Assembly: GCA_002753515.1 (NCBI GenBank)
Contig: PEAK01000034.1
Span: forward strand, 1-42,672
Length of the DNA: 42,672 nt
Direction of reading: 5' to 3'
From: Magnetococcales bacterium
GTDB lineage: Bacteria > Pseudomonadota > Magnetococcia > Magnetococcales > UBA8363
Shown: positions 24,701 through 32,489 of the stretch, one piece after another
How positions within the stretch are numbered: the first letter of the stretch is position 1
How the letters are laid out: every line of letters begins with the position of its first letter
The notes under the pieces: generated by a model
The model's input: only the letters and a program-made list of their open reading frames with translations
Databases searched by the model: none
What the model was told of the DNA's origin: nothing
Made by a program: the position numbers and the translations under genes

Positions 24701-27700
24701 ATGATCAATAACAACATGGCTTTGTTGCAAAGCCGACGTTTGGGTCCCTTGTTTGTCACCCAATTTTTGGGGGCATTGAACGATAACGTTTTTAAAAATG
24801 CTTTGGTGATGTTGATCACCTATCGCATTGCCGATCAGGCGCACCTGGATGGTCGTATCCTGGTGAGCCTTGCAGGGGGATTGTTCATCCTCCCCTTTTT
24901 CCTTTTTTCGGCAGTGGCCGGACAGTTGGCGGACAAATCGGAAAAATCGAGCTTGATCCAAAAGATCAAACTGGCGGAAATCGCCATCATGGGATTGGCC
25001 ATTCTTGGATTTTACCTGAATAATCTATGGTTTCTATTGACGGTATTGTTTTTATTGGGTGCCCAGGCCACGTTTTTTGGCCCGGTCAAATACGCCATTC
25101 TCCCCGACCATCTGGCCAAGGAAGAATTGATCGCCGGGAATGCTTTTGTGGAAGCGGGAACGTTTCTGGCCATACTCCTGGGTACCATCGCCAGCGGCCT
25201 CGTCGTTCTCAGGGAACATGGGGTGGAAATCATCATGGTATCCATCCTGGTTTTTGCCGTAGCCGGATGGCTGACCTCACGCTTGATCCCCCTGGCATCC
25301 ATTGCCTGCCCCACCCAGATCATCGAATCCAATCCGTTCAAAAGTACCTGGTCCATCCTGCGCCAATCGGCTGAACGCCGTGAAGTCTTTCTCGCCATTC
25401 TGGGAATTTCCTGGTTTTGGCTCACCGGAGCCACCTACCTGACCCAGTTTCCAACCTTTGCCAAGGATGTCATCGGCGGCAACGAGGAAGTGGTGGTGGT
25501 TTTTCTCACCATTTTTTCTGTGGGCATCGGTTTGGGATCATTGCTGTGCAACCGCTTACTGGCGGGAGAGGTCAGCGCACAGTATGTCCCCCTGGGGGCC
25601 TTGGCCATGGCCTTGTTTTCCATCGACCTGGTACTTGCCAGTGAACGGGTCGTATCAGGTCATCTGATCGGGGTGCTGCCCTTTCTCAGCCACCTGCCCA
25701 ATTGGCGCATCCTGCTGGATCTTTTGGGATTGGCGATGGCGGCTGGGGTCTATATCGTCCCCCTCTACGCCATCATGCAAACGTTGAGCAGCGAAAATAA
25801 CCGCTCGCAAATCATCGCTGGCAACAACATCATGAATGCATTGTTCATGGTGGCCTCAGCGCTGGGTACGGTATTTTTGCTCTCCCTGGGTTTTTCCATC
25901 CCCGGTATTTTCATGGTCATGGCCCTCGCCAACATTGCGGTGGCACTCTACATCTGCAAACTGCTCCCCGATGCCTTGATCAAAACCTTGCTTTCCCGCC
26001 TTTTCGGCCTCCTGTACCGGGTGGAACTGCATGGGTGGCATCATTGGGAATCGGTACATGAACGTGCGGTCATCGTCGTGAACCATGTCTCGTTTTTGGA
26101 TGCGGCACTGTTGGCAACCTATCTGCCCGGGAAAACCACTTTTGCCATCAATACCACCATGGCCAAGAAAAAGTGGATACGACCGTTTTTATCCCTGGTG
26201 GACGCCTTTCCCCTGGATCCAACCAATCCCTTCGCCATTAAATCCCTGACCAAACAGGTCAAGGAGGGAAAGCGTTGCGTCATTTTTCCCGAAGGTCGGA
26301 TAACGGTCACCGGAGCGCTGATGAAAATCTACGAGGGGCCGGGATTGATCGCTGATCGCGCCGATGCCCTCCTGGTCCCTATTCGCATTGATGGTGCCCA
26401 GTTCACCCCCTTTTCCCGACTGCGCGGCAAGGTACGACTGCGTTGGTTCCCCAAAATCACCCTGACAATGCTCGCCCCGCGCCGTCTGCAGGTGGACGCC
26501 ACCATCAAGGGGCGGGAACGCCGGCAATTGTTGGGGCAGGAACTCTATGACCTTTTGAGCGCAATGATCTTCGCCACCAGCCCGTGGGAGCGAACCATCG
26601 ACCAAGCTCTGCTGCACGCCCGCAGGGTCCAGGGGGGGCATTTCCCGATCTTGGAAGATGTGGAGCGCCGCCCTGTCACTTATGATCGTCTGATTACGAC
26701 CAGCCGCGTTCTGGGCCGCCTTGTTCAAAAGTATGCCGCCAAGGGCGAATGCGTAGGGGTACTCCTGCCCAACTCGGTCGCGGGTGTCTCGGTATTCTTT
26801 GCTTTGCAATCAGCGGGCTTGGTCCCCGCCATGCTTAATTTTTCCTCGGGCCTGGACAACATGCGGAGCGCTTGCATCGCCGCCAAAGTTGCGGTGGTTT
26901 TGACTTCGCGGCGTTTTGTCACATTGGCGCGTTTGACCGAGGTGGTCCAGGCTTTGGCCCAGTCTGTTGAAGTACGCTTCCTGGAAGACGAAGCCGCCCG
27001 ATTGTCGCGTTGGGATAAACTGGCGGGATGGTTGGCGGGTCGCTGGGATGTCCAATGCGGGGAGCGGCGTCAGGCGGATAGTCAGGCAGCGGCGGTGGTA
27101 TTGTTTACCTCCGGATCCGAAGGGACTCCCAAAGGGGTGGTGCTCAGTCACCGCAACCTGTTGGCCAACTGCCAGCAATTGAGCGCCCGTATCGACTACA
27201 ATCCGACGGATATCGTCTTTAACGCCCTGCCCATTTTCCATTCCTTCGGATTGACAGCAGGCTTATTGCTGCCCGTGGTATCGGGAATCAAAACTTTTGT
27301 CTATCCATCGCCGTTGCACTATCGCATCATTCCCGAACTGGTTTACGACAGCAATGCCACTATTTTGTTTGGCACCGATACCTTTCTTAAAGGTTACGCC
27401 CGGGTTTCCAATCCCTACGATTATTACAGCGTTCGCTATGTATTCGCCGGTGCGGAAAAAGTCAAAGAGGATACCCGACGCCAATGGATGGATCGTTTTG
27501 GTTTGCGCATCCTGGAAGGCTATGGCGCAACGGAAACCGCTCCCGCGCTGGCGATCAATACCGCCATGCATTGTCGCCCGGGCACGGTCGGTCGCCTGCT
27601 GCCAGGAATTCTTCATCGTTTGGAGCCGGTCCCGGGTATCGACCAGGGTGGGCGCCTGTTGGTGTCGGGTCCCAACGTCATGAAAGGATATGTACGTGCC

Positions 27701-28123
27701 GAAAATCCCGGCATTCTGGAACCACCTCAGGATGGTTGGTACGATACCGGGGACATCGTCGATGTTGATTCCCAGGGCTATGTGACCATCCTGGGCAGGG
27801 CAAAGCGTTTTGCCAAACTGGCTGGGGAAATGGTGTCTTTGACTGCCGTTGAAGTCCATGCGGCCACACTTTGGCCGGGTCATGGTCATGGCGTTGTGGC
27901 CGTTGCCGATGTCAGGAAAGGGGAACAATTGGTATTGATCAGCGATTGCCCGCAGGCCAACAGGAACGACTGGTTGGAGGATGCCCGCAAAAAGGGTATC
28001 CCAGAGCTGATGATACCGAAAAAAATCATTATCGTAGATAAATTGCCCGTTTTGGGAACGGGAAAAACCGACTATGCCAGCATCGCAGCAATGACAATGC
28101 CACCTACCCATTCTCAATCGTAG
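24701..28123 (+). CDS. aas: LplT-PlsC-acyl-ACP synthetase fusion (Aas type)
   Basis: This 1140-residue protein fuses three functions of lysophospholipid recycling at the inner membrane. Residues about 1-415 are an MFS transporter with about 12 hydrophobic segments, the LplT lysophospholipid flippase part (LGALNDNVFKNALVM near the start). Residues about 430-625 are a PlsC acyltransferase with the HX4D motif (NHVSFLD, His462) and FPEGRITVTG. Residues about 645-1130 are an AMP-forming acyl-ACP synthetase (LFTSGSEGTPKGVVLSH near 801, EGYGATETAP, WYDTGDIVDVD, and Lys in GTGKTDY). In E. coli the first part (lplT) is a separate gene next to aas. A weak AGGGTG precedes the ATG. No partner genes are adjacent. 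Confidence 0.93.
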   Translation: MINNNMALLQSRRLGPLFVTQFLGALNDNVFKNALVMLITYRIADQAHLDGRILVSLAGGLFILPFFLFSAVAGQLADKSEKSSLIQKIKLAEIAIMGLAILGFYLNNLWFLLTVLFLLGAQATFFGPVKYAILPDHLAKEELIAGNAFVEAGTFLAILLGTIASGLVVLREHGVEIIMVSILVFAVAGWLTSRLIPLASIACPTQIIESNPFKSTWSILRQSAERREVFLAILGISWFWLTGATYLTQFPTFAKDVIGGNEEVVVVFLTIFSVGIGLGSLLCNRLLAGEVSAQYVPLGALAMALFSIDLVLASERVVSGHLIGVLPFLSHLPNWRILLDLLGLAMAAGVYIVPLYAIMQTLSSENNRSQIIAGNNIMNALFMVASALGTVFLLSLGFSIPGIFMVMALANIAVALYICKLLPDALIKTLLSRLFGLLYRVELHGWHHWESVHERAVIVVNHVSFLDAALLATYLPGKTTFAINTTMAKKKWIRPFLSLVDAFPLDPTNPFAIKSLTKQVKEGKRCVIFPEGRITVTGALMKIYEGPGLIADRADALLVPIRIDGAQFTPFSRLRGKVRLRWFPKITLTMLAPRRLQVDATIKGRERRQLLGQELYDLLSAMIFATSPWERTIDQALLHARRVQGGHFPILEDVERRPVTYDRLITTSRVLGRLVQKYAAKGECVGVLLPNSVAGVSVFFALQSAGLVPAMLNFSSGLDNMRSACIAAKVAVVLTSRRFVTLARLTEVVQALAQSVEVRFLEDEAARLSRWDKLAGWLAGRWDVQCGERRQADSQAAAVVLFTSGSEGTPKGVVLSHRNLLANCQQLSARIDYNPTDIVFNALPIFHSFGLTAGLLLPVVSGIKTFVYPSPLHYRIIPELVYDSNATILFGTDTFLKGYARVSNPYDYYSVRYVFAGAEKVKEDTRRQWMDRFGLRILEGYGATETAPALAINTAMHCRPGTVGRLLPGILHRLEPVPGIDQGGRLLVSGPNVMKGYVRAENPGILEPPQDGWYDTGDIVDVDSQGYVTILGRAKRFAKLAGEMVSLTAVEVHAATLWPGHGHGVVAVADVRKGEQLVLISDCPQANRNDWLEDARKKGIPELMIPKKIIIVDKLPVLGTGKTDYASIAAMTMPPTHSQS

Positions 28124-28561
28124 TTCGTGCAGGGTGCAGGGAAAGAAGGGAATGTAAAGGAATCGCTACAGGAATCATCGTGAATCGGTGACAGACCCTC
28201 CATAAAGAAAGTTCTTCAATCCAAGCAATAATTTTGTTATCCTGTGCTGCACTTGCTGGTTGGCATGGTGAGGGGGAGGTATAGCCCGGTAGAAACTTCA
28301 AACTGGTTGGCAATAGAGTTGGGATAGAGGGGGAGAATGCGGGGTAATTCTTCCCGCAAGGCGCCGGCGGACGGCAGCGAGACCTTCAGAGGGGGGGGGG
28401 AGAGCCTCGCACACCATCCACCGACATTCAAAATGGTATCATGGGAAATTATGAACCCGCAAGCCATGAAATGGACCTTGTGCTTTTTTTCTTGCATCTC
28501 CTTTTTTATTACTTTACTCATTGAGCACCCCGACCCTTCTGACAGCTTTAGAAATTGAATA
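28124..28561. other. Intergenic stretch with a G10 run
   Basis: These 438 bases between the acyltransferase fusion and the hemerythrin gene show no convincing gene or terminator. A run of ten G (28391-28400) is present. Longer open frames here overlap the hemerythrin gene or have no supporting start. Confidence 0.4.
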
Positions 28562-29071
28562 TTAAGTTCCAAGCAACGGTACAAACTCACCCGCTGGGGG
28601 TAATGGTTTGGATGGAACAACCAACAGATAGTCTCGAAAGTGCGCGTCCGACTCGTTGACGTGTGCCAAAAACCAAATGCGAATAAAATCTTTGACCAGC
28701 CGGAAAGAGGGGTGTCCTTGACGGCGGCAATGGTAAATGAAACCATCCAACCGAACCAGGAGCAGATCGTGTTCCTCCTGGTGTTCCTCAATCTGGGGAT
28801 AGCCTTTTTGACGCATCAAGTTCTCTTCGATTTCGCAATGTTGCGCCAGAGAGTCTCGTATTTTCATAAATAGATCGATGGTATGCACCCTGATTTCCTT
28901 GTTGCTTGGCTCCCACCTCTTTTTCTTTAATAGATCTGCCAAATGGATGAGCAGGGAGAGGATATCGTGGTGATGGCCATCCAGGATGGGATCCCCAATA
29001 TTCCGCAGGACGTTATAGCTGATCCGATAGGGAGACCCCAACGTACTCTTATCTATAAACATTTCTGACAT
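28562..29071 (-). CDS. Bacteriohemerythrin / hemerythrin-like protein
   Basis: A 169-residue single-domain hemerythrin that binds a diiron site reversibly holding O2 (or acting in oxygen and NO sensing). The ligands appear in order: His in ILDGHHHDI (about 31-39), His and Glu in AQHCEIEENLM (about 75-85), the pair of His in EEHQEEHDLL, and His plus Asp in AHVNESDAHF. The N- and C-terminal extensions are somewhat longer than the 130-residue norm. GGAGAC lies at a suitable distance from the ATG at 29071. It is not fused to a signalling output domain. Confidence 0.85.
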   Translation of the reverse strand: MSEMFIDKSTLGSPYRISYNVLRNIGDPILDGHHHDILSLLIHLADLLKKKRWEPSNKEIRVHTIDLFMKIRDSLAQHCEIEENLMRQKGYPQIEEHQEEHDLLLVRLDGFIYHCRRQGHPSFRLVKDFIRIWFLAHVNESDAHFRDYLLVVPSKPLPPAGEFVPLLGT

Positions 29072-29668
29072 GTATCATGTCTCCGTTCATTTGCCCGCCT
29101 TGGAAAATCCATTTCAAGAATTACAATGATTATTTCCAGAGCATACAGACAAACTGACATCTTATATACAAACGTTCGGTCATAATATTGCCTACCTGAA
29201 CACCGTAGATGCGATCGCTATCAGAACGTTATGGAAGCCACGGAAAAGAAATCCGGCAAATTCACCAAATAAAGATGCTAACAGGTGGGTTACCAATTTG
29301 CAACTTTTTTGCGTGAGTTTGTCACACATCTTGACGACAATGCACAATATTATACATTATATTTTTGTTATTATGCTTCTGAAATAACAAATTCTTCTGG
29401 TTTCTGAAGGTGTGATGGGAAAGATGTTGCCACATCCAACCTTGGGCGGAAATGGATAACTATATGGAATAATTTGCGCTTTATTAAACATCAATCAGAT
29501 CGCTGATGACGGGCTGACGATGGTCAATTTGAGCCATTATGAAATTTTGTAGAATATTGCATTCTGTGGGCAAATAGGATAAAATTAACAAAAGATTTGC
29601 GTGTTGCCTTGATCATTGATCGGTTACATTTTGTGTGATCTCAAGTTTTTACCAACCAATAGAGGTAT
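29072..29668. other. AT-rich intergenic region upstream of cytochrome c'
   Basis: A 597-base gap with clearly higher AT than its surroundings and no coding frame I can support. It should contain the divergent promoters of the hemerythrin and cytochrome c' genes, but no box is good enough to name. TTGATCATTGATC at about 29610 loosely resembles an FNR half-site arrangement. Confidence 0.35.
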
Positions 29669-30139
29669 ATGATGAAGACTTCCAAAGGCTTGATCATCGG
29701 AGTGACGATGGGTTGTATGGCGCTTTCCAGTGGAGCGCTGGCCGATCCGGAAACGGATTACCGATCTTTGGTCATGCAGATCAGTAAATCGCACTTCAAG
29801 GCCATTGAAGGCATTTTATCGGGGGTTGTAGCTCATCCCGAGACGCTGCACCGTCACGCCAAGGGACTTCAGGTCAATACGGAAATTTTGCCGCATTTGT
29901 ATGACCCTTATATGAAAAATCGGCAAAAATCCGGACAACCCACCATGGACAATATTACCTTCTTCAAGGCGGTGGAGGAGAGTCAGGATGCAATGGCCAA
30001 GTTGACGGCAACCGCCACCAAATTTGTGGAAGCGCGTTCCCATGTCAAAAAGGGGGCGAGCGACACGACGGAAGTGAAGCAGGCATTCGACAAGGTGAAG
30101 AGTAAATGCATGGCCTGCCATACAGACCTTGCGGACTAG
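29669..30139 (+). CDS. Cytochrome c' / c-556 type, periplasmic
   Basis: A 156-residue protein with a signal peptide (MKTSKGLIIGVTMGCMALS, cleavage near ALA-D) and a four-helix mature part ending in CMACH, the single c-type haem attachment site located near the C-terminus as in cytochromes c' and c-556. These bind NO or act in electron transfer and gas resistance. The gene lies beside a CopD-like membrane protein transcribed towards it and near a hemerythrin gene, which supports a redox or gas-handling role. GAGG is eight bases before the tandem ATG start. Confidence 0.88.
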   Translation: MMKTSKGLIIGVTMGCMALSSGALADPETDYRSLVMQISKSHFKAIEGILSGVVAHPETLHRHAKGLQVNTEILPHLYDPYMKNRQKSGQPTMDNITFFKAVEESQDAMAKLTATATKFVEARSHVKKGASDTTEVKQAFDKVKSKCMACHTDLAD

Positions 30140-30158
30140 GTTGCCGAAAATTTTCCGG

Positions 30159-30632
30159 TTAAAAAAGACCGCCGTGGGAACCGGATACAGCCCCGGCGAT
30201 GGTGATCAGACTGCCCGCCAGCAGGACGATGTGGAGCAAAAGCATGGCTGGGAATATGTTACGGGTGCTGCTCGGAGATAGCTTGGCCACCACTCTGGGA
30301 AGGACAAAAGGCTCGATGATGAAGAGCATGATGGAAAATAAAACCCAAATGGTTACCATGCCATACAACCACCAGTTGCCCGGATCGAGAAATCGTGACC
30401 AACTGTGGGTCATCTCCAGCATGATAACACCACTCATGGCGGTCAGAAGGGTAGTAACCCGGGCTTGCGCGGCAAACCTTTTCTCAATGGCATGAAACGT
30501 TTTAAGACCATCAACGTCCCTGGGCATGTTTTTAAACACGGGGATCATAACCGTGGTCACCATGGAAACGCCACCGATCCACAAGACAACACACACAATA
30601 TGAACGACCCGCGCTAACAGGGTGAAATCCAC
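30159..30632 (-). CDS. CopD-like four-helix membrane protein
   Basis: A 157-residue inner-membrane protein with four hydrophobic segments: near residues 6-26 (ARVVHIVCVVLWIGGVSM), 58-75, 85-105 (LYGMVTIWVLFSIMLFI) and 130-150. The first helix has the HxxxxxxWIGG pattern of the CopD/DUF2269-like family, which includes putative haem-binding or copper-linked proteins. The GTG at 30632 has AAGGGG at proper spacing and is preferred over a TTG further upstream (30668). It follows the pentapeptide-repeat gene on the same strand by 54 bases, and its 3' end faces the cytochrome c' gene 19 bases away. Confidence 0.75.
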   Translation of the reverse strand: MDFTLLARVVHIVCVVLWIGGVSMVTTVMIPVFKNMPRDVDGLKTFHAIEKRFAAQARVTTLLTAMSGVIMLEMTHSWSRFLDPGNWWLYGMVTIWVLFSIMLFIIEPFVLPRVVAKLSPSSTRNIFPAMLLLHIVLLAGSLITIAGAVSGSHGGLF

Positions 30633-30686
30633 GGTATAATCCCCTTGGAGAATGTCTGGACGCAACAATGGACCAGGAATGCGTCC

Positions 30687-31343
30687 TCAAGGTTTCCATT
30701 TTTGCGGTCCATCGTAGACCGCCATGGTGGAAATTTGTTTGAGCGATAGCAGAGGGCCACCCAGATTGGCAAAACTGATGGTGGTCTCCTTGGAAGACCC
30801 GCTGGCCGCATTGCTGTTGCCATAATCGGCCTTGCGCATAACAGCCCCCTCAAGATTGGCGTTACGCAAATCGGTCTGACGCAGGGTGGCCTGGGACAAA
30901 TTGGCGTTTTGCATCTGCGCACCATACAGATTCGCCAAGCTCATCTGCGCTGCGGTGAGACGGCTGTTGTTGAGCCAAGCATGCTGCATTTTGGCCAGGC
31001 TCAGATTGGAACGGGTCAGATTGGCACCAGAGAGGTCGGCGTTGTACAGTGTGGCCCGGCTCAAGTGCGCCCGTCTCAGATCAGCCATGGCCAGATTGGC
31101 ATCCTTGAGATTGGCATGCCAAAGATTGGCGTCCGACAAGTTGGCATCTTGAAGATTGGCAGACCGGAGGTCGGCATTGGCCAAATATCGTCGCGACAAA
31201 TCGGCTCCCGATAAATCACAGCGGCGGCACTCGTTGGTACGCAGCAATTTTTCCAAATCTTCCCGGTTATAACTCCACCCCGTTGCAGATGGCCACCATA
31301 AGAGTCCCGCTACCAGTGTCATTTTCCAGAGTATTCGCAACAT
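30687..31343 (-). CDS. Secreted pentapeptide-repeat protein
   Basis: A 218-residue protein with a signal peptide (MLRILWKMTLVAGLLWWPSA) and about 25 consecutive A-(D/N)-L-x-x pentapeptides (from CDLSGADLSRRYLANADL onward), which fold into a right-handed quadrilateral beta helix. Two Cys (NECRRCDL) precede the helix. The last 40 residues leave the repeat (ISFANLGGPLLSLK). GGAGG six bases before the ATG at 31343 fixes the start; the open frame extends to 31397 without support. Exported pentapeptide proteins have no general function. It may be cotranscribed with the CopD-like gene. Confidence 0.85.
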   Translation of the reverse strand: MLRILWKMTLVAGLLWWPSATGWSYNREDLEKLLRTNECRRCDLSGADLSRRYLANADLRSANLQDANLSDANLWHANLKDANLAMADLRRAHLSRATLYNADLSGANLTRSNLSLAKMQHAWLNNSRLTAAQMSLANLYGAQMQNANLSQATLRQTDLRNANLEGAVMRKADYGNSNAASGSSKETTISFANLGGPLLSLKQISTMAVYDGPQKWKP

Positions 31344-31544
31344 TTTGGCCTCCATGACAAGGATTGAAACGGTCACCCGGAGTAACTTGTCGGCCAAAGA
31401 AGCCTGGTGGGTTAATCGAAAAATGGTGACCCCCGTCTTGAATCAACACGGTTCGGGATGCATCGCATACACTTGCCAAGATGGATGGCAATCAGGTTAC
31501 TATTTGCGGAAGCGGGTTCGTGGGTTACTGAGGAGGATGGTTCG

Positions 31545-32489
31545 GTGTTGCGTAAAGCGGTGGAAAATTCTTTGTTGTTCCGGGATGTCGATCCTGACCT
31601 GTTGGTAGCGGCATTGACCCCCGGCGGGACACGAAAAATTGCCCCCGGAGAAGTCTTGATCGCCCCGGGACAAAACAACGATAAAGTTTATCTTCTGATA
31701 TCCGGGCACTTGTCCATCCATCTGGACCGGCTGGAAGATCCCCCGATCCGAATGGTCAAGCCTGGCGAAACCGTGGGAGAATTGTCCCTCATTGGTTCCA
31801 CCAGGACTTCGGCGTGGGTCGTAGGGGCCGAAGAAAGTGATGTTGTGGTTATCGAACAGGAAACGCTTTGGTCTTTGATCAACCGTGAAACCATGGTTGC
31901 CAGAAACCTGCTTCAGATCATTTCGGGTTGGATCGTCTCTGGCAACAAAAAGGCGATTGCCACCAACAGGCAGATTGAAGAATTGGAGGGCATCGCCCGG
32001 GTCGATAGTTTGACCGGCGTATACAATCGGCGTTCTTTTGATGAATCCTTTCACAGACTTCTGGCGCGTTGTCAGGTCAATGGATCGCCATTCTCCTTGA
32101 TTCTTCTAGATGTGGATCATTTTAAAAATTACAACGATACCCAGGGGCATCAAGCTGGGGATCGGGCTTTGATGGCTTTGGCCAATGTGATTACCGACAC
32201 CATCCGCCCCGGGGATCTGGCTGCCCGCTACGGAGGTGAAGAATTTGCGGTGATTCTTCCGGAAACGATCCCACAGGATGCGGTTAAAGTGGGTGAACGA
32301 ATGCGTTTATCAGTCCTGTCCTGTTCGATTGCACAATCGGATGGCACACCGTTACCGGGCATAACCATTTCCTTGGGGGTAGGTTGTTTGCGTGACGGGG
32401 CCACCGAGCAAACAATCCTCAAGGAAGCGGATGACAATTTATACCGGGCCAAAGAAGGCGGACGCAATCGGGTTTGTTTCACCGCTTGA
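31545..32489 (+). CDS. Diguanylate cyclase with an N-terminal cyclic-nucleotide-binding-type domain
   Basis: A 314-residue cytoplasmic signalling protein. Residues about 10-125 form a CNB-type domain (LLFRDVDPDLL, VYLLISGHLSIHL, KPGETVGELSLIGSTRTSAWV), the E-L-x-L-x-x-x-x-R-x-A phosphate cassette being partly kept. A short helix leads into a GGDEF domain (about 155-310) with DSLTGVYNRRSF, DVDHFKNYND and an intact GGEEF preceded five residues earlier by an RxxD inhibitory site, so an active, product-inhibited c-di-GMP synthase is likely. GAGGAGG precedes the GTG at 31545, which I prefer to the ATG at 31458. The 3' end overlaps the convergent tolC-like gene by 11 bases. Confidence 0.88.
   Translation: MLRKAVENSLLFRDVDPDLLVAALTPGGTRKIAPGEVLIAPGQNNDKVYLLISGHLSIHLDRLEDPPIRMVKPGETVGELSLIGSTRTSAWVVGAEESDVVVIEQETLWSLINRETMVARNLLQIISGWIVSGNKKAIATNRQIEELEGIARVDSLTGVYNRRSFDESFHRLLARCQVNGSPFSLILLDVDHFKNYNDTQGHQAGDRALMALANVITDTIRPGDLAARYGGEEFAVILPETIPQDAVKVGERMRLSVLSCSIAQSDGTPLPGITISLGVGCLRDGATEQTILKEADDNLYRAKEGGRNRVCFTA

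Noticed and set aside
28237-28791. Minus-strand frame of 184 residues overlapping the hemerythrin gene
   Set aside because: It is the alternative frame of the hemerythrin C-terminal coding region plus intergenic sequence; hemerythrin has clear diiron ligands.
29605-29625. Possible FNR box before cytochrome c'
   Set aside because: Only one half matches TTGAT well; the second half does not match ATCAA at the right spacing.
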